A program made the position numbers and the translations under genes. This document shows positions 1 through 7,593 of a stretch of 18,179 nucleotides of DNA, one piece after another; position 1 is the stretch's first letter; each line of letters starts with the position of its first letter. A model generated the notes under the pieces. The model did not search any database, was not told the DNA's origin, and saw only the letters and a program-made list of their open reading frames with translations. The DNA comes from JBFKAV01 sp041621405 (GTDB lineage Bacteria > Pseudomonadota > Alphaproteobacteria > Rhodobacterales > Rhodobacteraceae): assembly GCA_041621405.1 (NCBI GenBank), contig JBFKAV010000068.1:1-18179 (forward strand), read 5' to 3'.

Positions 1-1
1 C

Positions 2-499
2 ATCCTGCGCAAGGCGCGCGATTCGGGCGCGATGATCTACGTCGCCGGCAACGGCGGCAGCTCGTCGACCGCCACCCACCTCGCCAACGACCTCGGCAAG
101 GCCACCAAGACCCCGGGCATGCGCCCGATGCGCGTGGTCTCCATGAGCGACAACGTCTCCTGGCTCACCGCGCTCGGCAACGACGAAGGCTATGACCGCG
201 TCTTCGCCGGCCAGATCGAGAACTTCGCCGAACCGGGCGACGTGCTGATCGTGATCTCGACGAGCGGCAATTCCGGCAACCTGGTGCGCGCCGTCGAGCT
301 CGCCAAGGAGGTCGGCGTGACCTCGATCGGCATCCTCGGCTTCAAGGGCGGCAAGCTGAAGGACATGGTCGACGCCTCGGTCTGGCTGCCATCGCCGGTC
401 GGCGCCTACGGTCCGGTGGAAACCGCGCATTCGCTCGTCGTCGACCTGATCAAGGAATGCCTGATGGCCGACCGGCCCGCGGGGTCGCCGAAGGCATGA
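2..499 (+). CDS. gmhA: Phosphoheptose isomerase-like SIS-domain protein (5' end outside window)
   Basis: This is the C-terminal part of a sugar isomerase (SIS) domain protein. The frame is open from the first bases of the window, so the ATG at 32 is internal and the true start lies upstream. Visible are the phosphosugar-binding loop GNGGSSSTATHLANDLGK, the second SIS loop ISTSGNSGN and a C-terminal VETAH segment. About 165 residues are present, against roughly 190 for a typical GmhA, so only a short N-terminal piece is missing. GmhA converts sedoheptulose 7-phosphate to D-glycero-D-manno-heptose 7-phosphate in the cytoplasm. The same fold is shared by DiaA and other SIS proteins, so the heptose role rests mainly on the neighbours: a GmhB-like phosphatase and an HddA-like kinase in the same operon. 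The stop codon overlaps the start of the next gene (ATGA). Confidence 0.85.
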   Translation: MLRKARDSGAMIYVAGNGGSSSTATHLANDLGKATKTPGMRPMRVVSMSDNVSWLTALGNDEGYDRVFAGQIENFAEPGDVLIVISTSGNSGNLVRAVELAKEVGVTSIGILGFKGGKLKDMVDASVWLPSPVGAYGPVETAHSLVVDLIKECLMADRPAGSPKA

Positions 500-1692
500 G
501 CCGACCCCGTCCGAGGCAGGCCGTGATCCTCGCGGGGGGGCGGGGAACACGGCTCCAGCCGATTACCCTCACCCGCCCGAAACCGATGGTCGAGTTCCAC
601 GGGCGTCCGTTCCTGGAATACATCGTCGAGATGCTGCGCGATCAAGGGTTCGAGCGCGTCCTGATGCTCTTGGGCTACCTGCCCGAGGTGATCACCGATC
701 ACTTCGGCGACGGCGCGCGGCTCGGTGTGAAGATCGAATACGACATCACCGACGCCGACGACCTGACCGCCTACCGCGTGCAGCACGCGGCGGACATGAT
801 CGACGACACCTTTCTCCTGCTCTACTGCGACAACTACTGGCCGATGCGGTTCGACGACATGTGGGCGAAGTATCTCGCCTCGGGCGCCGACGGGCAGGTC
901 ACGATCTATTCCAACGCCGACAAGTTCTCGAAGGACAGCGTGATCGTGGGGGAGGACGGCTTCGTGACGGTGTTCGACCGCGGCCGCATGACGCCGGGGC
1001 TGAAGGGCATCGAGATCTCCTACGCGATCCTCGAAAAGAAGGTGGTGATGCCGCTCCTGCCCGCGCACCAGGAGCTCTTCGAGCAGGCGGTCTATCCGCC
1101 CCTGGCCCAGCAGCACCGGCTGGGCGCCTACTGGTCCGAGCACCGCTACTACAGTGTCGGCAACCTCGAGCGGCTGCCGGTCACCGAGGATTTCCTCGCC
1201 CGCCGCCCGGCGATCCTGATCGACCGCGACGGCGTGCTGAACGAAAAGGCGCCCCGCGCCCAGTACATCACCAGGCCCGAGGAGTTCCGCTTCCTTCCCG
1301 GCGTGCTCGAGGCGCTGCGGCGCCTGAACGAGGCGGACTACAAGATCATCCTCGTGTCGAACCAGGCCGGCATCAACCGCGGCGCGATGAACGAGGACGA
1401 CCTTGCCACCGTGCACCGCAAGATGATGGCCGAGATCGAGGCCGCGGGCGGCAGGGTTGACGCGATCTACCATTGCCCGCACGACTGGGACGAGGGCTGC
1501 GACTGCCGCAAGCCGAAGCCCGGAATGCTGCACCAGGCCCAGCGCGAGTGGCATCTCGACCTGACGCGCACGCTCTTCGTCGGCGACGACGAACGCGACG
1601 GCGAGGCGGCCGAGGCCGCCGGCTGCCCTTTCGAACTTGTCACCCATCAACGCTCCCTGCTCGATATCGTGGCAGGGATCGTTCCGAACTGA
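496..1692 (+). CDS. Fused sugar-1-phosphate nucleotidyltransferase / D-glycero-D-manno-heptose 1,7-bisphosphate 7-phosphatase
   Basis: A 398-residue two-domain protein. Residues about 5-230 are a nucleotidyltransferase with the signature AGGRGTRLQP (13-22) and a PKPM segment, as in HddC/RmlA-type enzymes. Residues about 240-390 are a HAD-family phosphatase of GmhB type. It has the nucleophile motif DRDGVLN (D243, D245), the SNQ motif (288-290), a zinc-site pattern CPH (C327, H329) plus CDC (C335, C337), RKPKPG (338-343) and GDD (363-365). Inferred role: remove the 7-phosphate of heptose 1,7-bisphosphate, then activate the 1-phosphate, probably with GTP. I chose the ATG at 496 because it forms an ATGA overlap with the upstream stop and the nucleotidyltransferase fold starts just after it. 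An ATG at 457 would add 13 residues inside the upstream gene. The two activities are usually separate genes. Nucleotide and sugar specificity cannot be read from the sequence. Confidence 0.88.
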   Translation: MSRPRPRQAVILAGGRGTRLQPITLTRPKPMVEFHGRPFLEYIVEMLRDQGFERVLMLLGYLPEVITDHFGDGARLGVKIEYDITDADDLTAYRVQHAADMIDDTFLLLYCDNYWPMRFDDMWAKYLASGADGQVTIYSNADKFSKDSVIVGEDGFVTVFDRGRMTPGLKGIEISYAILEKKVVMPLLPAHQELFEQAVYPPLAQQHRLGAYWSEHRYYSVGNLERLPVTEDFLARRPAILIDRDGVLNEKAPRAQYITRPEEFRFLPGVLEALRRLNEADYKIILVSNQAGINRGAMNEDDLATVHRKMMAEIEAAGGRVDAIYHCPHDWDEGCDCRKPKPGMLHQAQREWHLDLTRTLFVGDDERDGEAAEAAGCPFELVTHQRSLLDIVAGIVPN

Positions 1693-1709
1693 TTCTCAGG
1701 AGGTAACAC

Positions 1710-2750
1710 GTGGCGACGACTCGCAGGCCCATTCTGCTGACCGGACACAAGGGCTACATCGGCTCGGTCATGGCCCCGCATTTGGTGAAGGCGGGCTACG
1801 ATGTGATCGGGCTCGACACCGGCTATTTCAATGAATGCACGCTCGTGCCCGACGAGGTGGAGATCCCCGAGATCAAGAAGGACATCCGCGACGTCACCTC
1901 GGAGGACATCAAGGGCTTCTACGGCATCATCCACCTCGCAGCGCTGTCGAACGACCCGATCGGGAACCTCGACGAGGGCTGGACCGAGGACATCAACCAC
2001 GACGCTACCGTGCGGCTCGCCGAAATGGCCCGCGACGCCGGGGTGCGGCGGTTCCTGTTCTCGTCCTCCTGCATCATGTACGGCATGTCGGAGGCCGGGG
2101 AGGTCGACGAGTCCTCGCCGCTCGACCCGAAGACCGAGTATGCCCGCTCGAAGGTGAAGAGCGAACGCGCGCTGGTCGAAATCGCCAAGGATGGCTTCTC
2201 GCCCACCTACATCCGCAACGGCACGATCTACGGCATCAGCCCGCGGATGCGGTTCGACACCGTGCTGAACGACCTGACCGCCGCCGCGGTCACCACCGGC
2301 AAGGTCGAGGTGTTCTCCGACGGCAAGCCCTGGCGCCCGGTGATCCACGTCCAGGACGTCGCCCGTTCGTTCCGGCACATCCTCGAGGCGCCGGTCGAGA
2401 AGATCCACAACCAGGCCTTCAACAACGGCGCCGACCACCTGAACCACCAGGTGATCGAGCTGGCCACGATCGCCTCCGAAGCGGTGCCGGGCTGCACGCT
2501 CGAGGTGCTGAACAAGCCGGGCGCCGACCAGCGCACCTACAAGGCCTCGTTCGCCAAGTTCGCCAGGACCTTCCCGGAGTTCGAGTGGAAGTGGAACGCG
2601 CGCACCGGCGCCGAGGAGCTCGCCAGCACCTTCAAGAAGATCGGGCTGACCTACGACCAGTACAAGGGCGAGCGCTTCACCCGGCTGAAATGGCTGCGGA
2701 AGCTCCTGAGCGAGAAGCAGCTCGACAACAAGCTGCACTGGACGTCGTGA
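1710..2750 (+). CDS. NAD-dependent sugar epimerase/dehydratase (extended SDR family)
   Basis: A 346-residue extended short-chain dehydrogenase/reductase. It has the nucleotide-binding motif TGHKGYIG (11-18), the HLAALSNDP segment (75-83), the serine cluster SSS (118-120) before CIMYG, and the catalytic Y144xxxK148 in EYARSK. These enzymes act on nucleotide sugars as 4-epimerases, 4,6-dehydratases or 4-reductases. The start is a GTG at 1710, preceded by a strong Shine-Dalgarno sequence AGGAGGT (1698-1704) at 5 nt. It lies 17 bp after the fused nucleotidyltransferase gene and 26 bp before a cupin epimerase gene. This context suggests it acts on the NDP-heptose made by the operon, or on a companion NDP-sugar. 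The sequence does not distinguish epimerase from dehydratase or reductase. Confidence 0.85.
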   Translation: MATTRRPILLTGHKGYIGSVMAPHLVKAGYDVIGLDTGYFNECTLVPDEVEIPEIKKDIRDVTSEDIKGFYGIIHLAALSNDPIGNLDEGWTEDINHDATVRLAEMARDAGVRRFLFSSSCIMYGMSEAGEVDESSPLDPKTEYARSKVKSERALVEIAKDGFSPTYIRNGTIYGISPRMRFDTVLNDLTAAAVTTGKVEVFSDGKPWRPVIHVQDVARSFRHILEAPVEKIHNQAFNNGADHLNHQVIELATIASEAVPGCTLEVLNKPGADQRTYKASFAKFARTFPEFEWKWNARTGAEELASTFKKIGLTYDQYKGERFTRLKWLRKLLSEKQLDNKLHWTS

Positions 2751-2776
2751 CGAGTATCAAGGGAAAGGGATTTCAG

Positions 2777-3238
2777 ATGACGGAACCTAACATCGACGGC
2801 GTCAAGGTCGTGCCGCTGCGGCAGATCGTCGACGAGCGCGGCAAGATCATGCACATGCTCAAGGCCACCGACCCGCATTTCATCCAGTTCGGCGAGATCT
2901 ATTTCTCGACCTGCTGGCCCGGCGCGATCAAGGCCTGGCACATCCATACCTACATGACGGTGAACAACGCCGTGCTCTCGGGCCGCGCCAAGCTGGTGAT
3001 GTACGACCTCCGCGAGGATTCCCCCACCAAAGGCAACCTGATGGAGGTGTATCTCGGCGAGGACAACCATGTGCTGGTGCAGATCCCGCCCGGCATCGCC
3101 AACGGCTACAAGGGCTACGGCGACAAGCAGGTGATCCTCGCCAACGCCGCCACCCATCCGCACGACCCCAAGGAGATCCTGAGGATGGACCCCTTCACCA
3201 AGGATATCCCCTACGACTGGGGCCTGCGGCATGGTTGA
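2777..3238 (+). CDS. Short RmlC-like cupin, dTDP-4-dehydrorhamnose 3,5-epimerase-related
   Basis: A 153-residue cupin-fold protein. Similarity to the RmlC family shows in the DERGKIMHML segment (compare the RDxRG start of RmlC), the GEIYFS strand, the IPPGIANGYKGYGDKQ strand, where RmlC has YVPxxFxxGF, and a late DPHDP-like region. The catalytic loop that reads RGxHYQ in true RmlC is replaced by KAWHIHTYMT, so it is a divergent subfamily. At 153 residues it is also shorter than the usual 180-185. RmlC enzymes epimerise 4-keto nucleotide sugars at C3 and C5. This protein probably acts on a keto intermediate made by the preceding SDR enzyme. The ATG at 2777 has AAAGGGA (2764-2770) about 6 nt upstream, and the gene overlaps the next start by 8 bp. 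It could be a sugar isomerase or a non-catalytic cupin instead. Confidence 0.8.
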   Translation: MTEPNIDGVKVVPLRQIVDERGKIMHMLKATDPHFIQFGEIYFSTCWPGAIKAWHIHTYMTVNNAVLSGRAKLVMYDLREDSPTKGNLMEVYLGEDNHVLVQIPPGIANGYKGYGDKQVILANAATHPHDPKEILRMDPFTKDIPYDWGLRHG

Positions 3239-4256
3239 CCGGGGCTCCAATCCCGACCGCGGCATGATCGTCACCCGCACGCCCTTGCGAGTCAGCTTCT
3301 TCGGCGGCGGCACCGACTTGTCCGAGTTCTACCACCGCGAGCCGGGGGCGTGCCTTTCGACCGCGATCAACCGCTACGTCTACGTCACGGTGAAGCGGCA
3401 CAGCGACCTGTTCTTCGAGCCGATCCGGATCAACTACTCGGTCTCCGAGCAAGTCGACACGATCGACGAGATCAAGAACAACATCGCGCGCGAGTGCCTG
3501 AAGTTCCTGAACATCGATCCGCCGATCTACGTCTCCACCGTGGGCGACGTGCCCGCCTCGACCGGCCTCGGCGGCTCCTCGTCCTTCGCGGTGGGGCTCC
3601 TGAACGCGCTCCACGCGTTTCGCGGCGAGCGGGTCTCGCCGGGCCAGCTCGCCGACGAGGCCTGCCACATCGAGATCGAGGTCCTGAAGGAGCCGATCGG
3701 CAAGCAGGACCAGTACGCCGCCGCCTTCGGTGGCATGAACCTCTTCACCTTCAAGCCCGACGAAGGGGTGACGGTGGAGCATCTGTCGATGAACGGCGTC
3801 GGGCCGATGGGGGCGCTCTTCGATTCGATGCTGATGTTCTGGACCGGGCACCAGCGCGACACCTCGGCCGTCCTGTCCGAGCAGAGCAAGAACACCGCCG
3901 CCAAGATGGAGCAGCTCTGCCGGATGCGCGACCAGGCGCACGAGCTGCACCGGCTGATCGCCGACCAGGCGATCGGCGTGCCCGGCTGCGGCGAGTTCCT
4001 CGACCAGGCCTGGCAGCTGAAGCGCGGGCTCGCCTCGATGATCACCAACAGCCAGATCGACGACTGGTACGCGGCGGGCCGCAAGGCCGGCGCCTGGGGC
4101 GGCAAGCTCTGCGGCGCGGGCGGCGGCGGCTTCCTGATGTTCCTCGCGCCGCCGGAAAGCCACCAGGCGATCCGCGACAGCCTGCCCGGCCTCGTCGAGA
4201 TGCAGGTGGGCTTCGAATCCCACGGCTCGCAAGTCGTCGTCCCGTTCCACGCCTGA
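3231..4256 (+). CDS. hddA: GHMP kinase, D-glycero-D-manno-heptose 7-phosphate kinase-like
   Basis: A GHMP-superfamily small-molecule kinase of up to 341 residues. It carries the N-terminal signature TRTPLRVSFFGGGTDL, the ATP-binding loop PASTGLGGSSSFA (108-120), the EPIGKQDQYAAAFGG segment (154-168) and the C-terminal motif KLCGAGGGGF (292-301). This arrangement is characteristic of HddA, which phosphorylates heptose 7-phosphate at C1 to give the 1,7-bisphosphate. Related L-fucose kinase-like enzymes are the main alternative. The 3231 ATG overlaps the previous gene by 8 bp. An internal ATG at 3264 would start the protein directly at MIVTRTPLR, as many homologues do, and neither start has a good ribosome-binding site. 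With the isomerase, phosphatase and nucleotidyltransferase domains upstream, this completes the four activities for GDP-heptose formation. Confidence 0.87.
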   Translation: MVDRGSNPDRGMIVTRTPLRVSFFGGGTDLSEFYHREPGACLSTAINRYVYVTVKRHSDLFFEPIRINYSVSEQVDTIDEIKNNIARECLKFLNIDPPIYVSTVGDVPASTGLGGSSSFAVGLLNALHAFRGERVSPGQLADEACHIEIEVLKEPIGKQDQYAAAFGGMNLFTFKPDEGVTVEHLSMNGVGPMGALFDSMLMFWTGHQRDTSAVLSEQSKNTAAKMEQLCRMRDQAHELHRLIADQAIGVPGCGEFLDQAWQLKRGLASMITNSQIDDWYAAGRKAGAWGGKLCGAGGGGFLMFLAPPESHQAIRDSLPGLVEMQVGFESHGSQVVVPFHA

Positions 4257-4287
4257 CGCCGGGGCAAACCGGAAGGAAGATGCGGAG

Positions 4288-4830
4288 ATGAAGTTCACGC
4301 CGCTGCCGCTAGACGGCGCCTACCTGATCGAGATGGAGAAGATCCGCGACCACCGCGGCTACAACGCCCGGGTCTGGTGCGAGCGCGAGATGGAGGAAGC
4401 CGGCCTCTCCACCAGGATCGCGCAGATCAACGTGATCCAGAACGGCGCCAAGGGCACGCTCCGGGGCTTCCACTTCCAGCACCCGCCCCTGGCCGAGTGC
4501 AAGCTCTTCCGGGTCACCCGCGGTGCGATCCACGACGTGATCGTCGATCTTCGCCGCGCGTCGCCAACCTTCCTGAAATGGACGAGCGTTCGGCTCAGCG
4601 CGGATTCGGGCACGATGCTCTACGTGCCGGAGCGCTTCGGCCAGGGCTTCCAGACGCTCGAGGACGATACCGAGCTGACCTACCAGGTCACCGCCCCCTA
4701 CTCGCCCGGCCACGGCGACGGCTTCCGCTGGGACGACCCCTTCTTCAGTCTCGACTGGCCGCTGGCGCCCACCGTGATCTCGGACAAGGACGCCGAGTGG
4801 CCCGATTTCAAGCCGGAGATAGTGAAATGA
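4288..4830 (+). CDS. RmlC-family dTDP-4-dehydrorhamnose 3,5-epimerase-like protein
   Basis: A 180-residue protein of normal RmlC length. It shows the family's landmarks in order: IRDHRGYNARVW (25-36), QINVIQNGAKGTLRGFHFQ with the catalytic-type histidine in RGFHFQ, VIVDLR followed by SPTFLKW, YVPERFGQGFQTLEDD, TYQVTAPYSPGHGDGFRWDDP and ISDKD near the end. RmlC epimerises 4-keto-6-deoxy nucleotide sugars at C3 and C5. No RmlA, RmlB or RmlD partner is visible in the window, so the substrate is more likely a keto intermediate from this operon than dTDP-rhamnose itself. A purine-rich Shine-Dalgarno region GGAAGGA (4271-4277) precedes the ATG. The stop overlaps the next start (ATGA). It is the second RmlC-like gene here and clearly more canonical than the one at 2777. 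Confidence 0.85.
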   Translation: MKFTPLPLDGAYLIEMEKIRDHRGYNARVWCEREMEEAGLSTRIAQINVIQNGAKGTLRGFHFQHPPLAECKLFRVTRGAIHDVIVDLRRASPTFLKWTSVRLSADSGTMLYVPERFGQGFQTLEDDTELTYQVTAPYSPGHGDGFRWDDPFFSLDWPLAPTVISDKDAEWPDFKPEIVK

Positions 4831-6098
4831 TCATCGTCGACAACGCCCTGAAGGCGCGCGAGGCCGAGGGCAAGCCGGTCCGCGTGGGGATGATCGGCGC
4901 GGGCGCGATGGGCCGCGCCATCGCCTACCAGGTCGCCAACTGCACGCCCGGCATGACGGTGGTGGCGATCTGCAACCGGACGCTGGCGAGCGCCGAGAAG
5001 GCATTCCGCGACGCCGGCGCGAAGGATGTGCGCGAGGTGACGACGCAGGAGGGCATGGACGCGGCCATCGCGGCCGGCGTTCCCGCGATCACCTCCGACC
5101 CGACGCTCATCAGTCGCGCCGAGGGCGTGGACGTGGTGCACGAGGTCACCGGCTCGGTGGAATACGCCACCCACGTGATCCTCGACGCCATCGCCCACGG
5201 GAAGACCATCGTCACCATGAACGCCGAGGTGCAGGGCACGATCGGGCCGGTCCTGAAAAAGCGCGCCGACGCCGCGGGCGTGCTGATCACCGATTCCGAC
5301 GGCGACCAGCCGGGCGTGATGATGAACCTCTACCGCTTCGTCGAGGGCCTGGGCGTGCGCCCGGTCTGCCTCGGCAACATGAAGGGCCTGCACGACGCCT
5401 ACCGCAACCCGACGACGCAGCAGGATTTCTCGCGCCGGACGGGCCTGACGCCGCACATGGCGGCGTCATTCGCCGACGGCACCAAGATGTCGTTCGAGAT
5501 GGTGCTGGTGGCGAACGCCACAGGCCTCCGCGCCGGCAAGCGCGGGCTCTACGGGCCCGACTGCAAGACCGTGCACGAGGCGGTCGGCCACTACCCGCCC
5601 GAGCAGATGATCGAGCACGGCATCGTCGACTACATCGTCGGCGCCGAGCCGGCGCCGGGTGTGTTCTGCATCGGCTACGAGACCGAGCCGCTGCAGACCC
5701 ACTGGCTCAAGCTCTACAAGCTCGGCGAAGGTCCGTTCTACACCTTCTACACGCCCTACCACCTCTGCCACCTCGAGGCGCCGACCACGATCGCCCGCGC
5801 CGCGCTATTCGGCGACCGCACGGTTTCGCCGGACGCCGGCCACGTGGTCGACGTGGTCGCCACCGCCAAGACCGATCTTTCCGCAGGCGACACGCTGGAC
5901 GGCATCGGCTGGTACATGACCTACGGCCTTTGCGAGAACGCCGATGTCGCCGTCCGCGAGGGGCTGCTGCCGATGGGCCTGGCCGAAGGCTGCCGGCTGA
6001 AGCGCAACGTGCCGAAGGACCGGGTGCTCACCTACGACGACATCGAGCTGCCGGCCGACCGGCTGGCCGACCAGCTGCGCGCCGAGCAGGTCGGCTGA
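4827..6098 (+). CDS. Homoserine dehydrogenase-like NAD(P)-dependent oxidoreductase with SAF-like C-terminal domain
   Basis: A 423-residue protein. Residues about 18-160 form a Rossmann domain with GAGAMGR (24-30), followed by ICNRTLASAEKAF and HEVTGS, as in the homoserine dehydrogenase-like NAD-binding family. The middle contains the conserved-looking block MKGLHDAYRNPTTQQ (185-199). The C-terminal stretch (about 340-420: VVATAKTDLSAGDTLDGIGW...PMGLAEGCRLKRNVPKDRVLTYDDIEL) resembles a SAF domain, as found in sialic acid synthases and altronate dehydratases. The protein is a cytoplasmic oxidoreductase. Its substrate is unknown, and placement as the last gene of a nucleotide-sugar operon argues for a sugar or sugar-acid rather than homoserine. 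The ATG at 4827 is translationally coupled to the upstream gene by an ATGA overlap. It ends 4 bp before the convergent GMC gene. Confidence 0.82.
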   Translation: MIIVDNALKAREAEGKPVRVGMIGAGAMGRAIAYQVANCTPGMTVVAICNRTLASAEKAFRDAGAKDVREVTTQEGMDAAIAAGVPAITSDPTLISRAEGVDVVHEVTGSVEYATHVILDAIAHGKTIVTMNAEVQGTIGPVLKKRADAAGVLITDSDGDQPGVMMNLYRFVEGLGVRPVCLGNMKGLHDAYRNPTTQQDFSRRTGLTPHMAASFADGTKMSFEMVLVANATGLRAGKRGLYGPDCKTVHEAVGHYPPEQMIEHGIVDYIVGAEPAPGVFCIGYETEPLQTHWLKLYKLGEGPFYTFYTPYHLCHLEAPTTIARAALFGDRTVSPDAGHVVDVVATAKTDLSAGDTLDGIGWYMTYGLCENADVAVREGLLPMGLAEGCRLKRNVPKDRVLTYDDIELPADRLADQLRAEQVG

Positions 6099-6102
6099 CG
6101 CC

Positions 6103-7593
6103 TCAGGCCGCCTCGGCGATCAGGTGATCGGCGAGGCGCAGCGCCAGCTGCACGATGGTGAAGGTCGGGTTGGCGTGGCCGCTGGTCGGGAACACCGCCG
6201 AGCCTGCAACGAAGAGGTTCGCCGCCCCGTGCACCCGGCAGTCGCCGTCGACGACGCCGGTCGCGGGCGTCTCCGACATCCGCGCGCCGCCCATGTGGTG
6301 GCTGGAATACTCGATGGGAAGGTCTGCCGCACGCTCCCAAAGGGCCGGCTCCATCTGCATCCGCCCGAGGCCTGAGCGGATCAGGAACTTCGCCGCCTCG
6401 ATGGTCGTGCCGCGCAGGGTCTCGACGTCGACCGGCGAAAGCCGCCAGTCGAGCCCGGTGATCCTCAGACCGAACCGGTCGCGCCGGTCGGTCAGCACGA
6501 CCCGGCTGGCCGGGTTCGGCGCCTGCTCGCCGAGGACCCAGCTTTGGCCGGTCAGGAAATAGTCCTCGTCGAAGGTCAGATCCCTGACGAACGCGGCCTC
6601 GCCGGTCTCCGCGTCGCTGAGCGCCCTGCGGTTCAGCCGCTCCAGCCGCAGGGTCGCGCTGAGCCAGCCGTTCTGCTGCCGCTGCGCGGGCGAGGGACTG
6701 AGCAGGAGTTCGGGGATCGCGCGGCGAACCAGGCGCTCGAATTCCCAGGTGGGCGAGTGCGAGTAGAGCCGCTTGGTGATGAAGTAGGCACCATGGTGGA
6801 CTACCGGGTGCTCCATGAAACAGCGTCCGACCATGCCGTTCTGGTTCCCGAAGAGGTTCCGAACCTCCTCGTTGAGGTGCAGCAGCGCCCGGGCATTCTC
6901 GATGCCACCCATTGCCAGAACGAATAGGTCCGCTGCGACCTCGCCGGCGCCGTCCGAGTAGTTTCGCACCTTGGCCACCGAGAGCCGGCCGGTCGCGGTG
7001 TCGAAACCGAATCCCACGAGGTTGGCGTTCAGCACAAGGTCGATCCGGTCCGAGGTTTCAAGGTCGGCCAGGTGGCGGGTGCCGAACCGCACCGGCTCGT
7101 TGCCGCCCACGTCATAGAAGGCGCGGTCCGAGCTGAAGCGCTGGGTCACGACGTCGATCGTGCCGGTGTTGTCGGCGGGCCGGCGCACCTCGGCGGGGAA
7201 CTCGCCGGTCTGCAGCAGCTGCGCCGCACCGGGCTGGTAGGGCGCGAGATCGTCGTAGCCGATCGGCCAGCCGCTGAGCGGCACGTCCTCGCGCGGCTCG
7301 AAGTCGGCGCGGTCGAGCAGCAGGCACTGCCCGCCCCAGTGCCCGGTGGTGCCGCCGAGGTAGCGCAGCCGTGGGGCCTCGAGCGGGTAATAGTCGAGCC
7401 CGAGGATCTCGCCGGCGTAGAGCTCCTGGGATTCCTGCGTTGCCTCGCGGTCGCCCGCCTCGAGCAGCACCACACGCTTCCCCGCCTCGGCGAGCTTCAG
7501 CGCGACGGTGATTCCCGCCGGTCCGGCGCCGGCAACGCAGCAATCGTAGCGGCCTTCGAGAGACGGGATCCCTGTCCGCGCGTCGAGGATCAT
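6103..7593 (-). CDS. GMC-family FAD-dependent oxidoreductase
   Basis: A 496-residue flavoprotein of the glucose-methanol-choline (GMC) family. An N-terminal Rossmann motif GAGPAG (22-27) is followed by VVLLEAGD and then GGTTGHWGG (80-88), the FAD-contact region. The C-terminus has HHMGGARMSETPATGVVD and GHANPTFTIVQLALRLADHL, the usual histidine/asparagine catalytic region. No signal peptide is visible. Its ATG overlaps the stop of the upstream 66-residue Tat-signal protein (ATGA), so the two are translationally coupled and probably form a complex that is exported together. GMC enzymes oxidise alcohols, polyols or sugars; the substrate is unknown. The neighbouring polysaccharide genes suggest a sugar or a glycan end. 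Unlike its divergent neighbour it has no cysteine cluster. It converges on the upstream operon with a 4-bp gap. Confidence 0.9.
   Translation of the reverse strand: MILDARTGIPSLEGRYDCCVAGAGPAGITVALKLAEAGKRVVLLEAGDREATQESQELYAGEILGLDYYPLEAPRLRYLGGTTGHWGGQCLLLDRADFEPREDVPLSGWPIGYDDLAPYQPGAAQLLQTGEFPAEVRRPADNTGTIDVVTQRFSSDRAFYDVGGNEPVRFGTRHLADLETSDRIDLVLNANLVGFGFDTATGRLSVAKVRNYSDGAGEVAADLFVLAMGGIENARALLHLNEEVRNLFGNQNGMVGRCFMEHPVVHHGAYFITKRLYSHSPTWEFERLVRRAIPELLLSPSPAQRQQNGWLSATLRLERLNRRALSDAETGEAAFVRDLTFDEDYFLTGQSWVLGEQAPNPASRVVLTDRRDRFGLRITGLDWRLSPVDVETLRGTTIEAAKFLIRSGLGRMQMEPALWERAADLPIEYSSHHMGGARMSETPATGVVDGDCRVHGAANLFVAGSAVFPTSGHANPTFTIVQLALRLADHLIAEAA

Noticed and set aside
406..1650. Long minus-strand ORF of 414 codons opposite the fused nucleotidyltransferase gene
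   Set aside because: The translation is rich in Val, Arg, His and Leu without domain motifs. Long antisense ORFs are normal in GC-rich DNA, and the plus strand has clear catalytic motifs.
2..6098. Complete dTDP-rhamnose pathway suggested by the RmlC-like genes
   Set aside because: There is no glucose-1-phosphate thymidylyltransferase (RmlA), RmlB dehydratase or RmlD reductase with clear signatures. The other genes fit heptose activation better.
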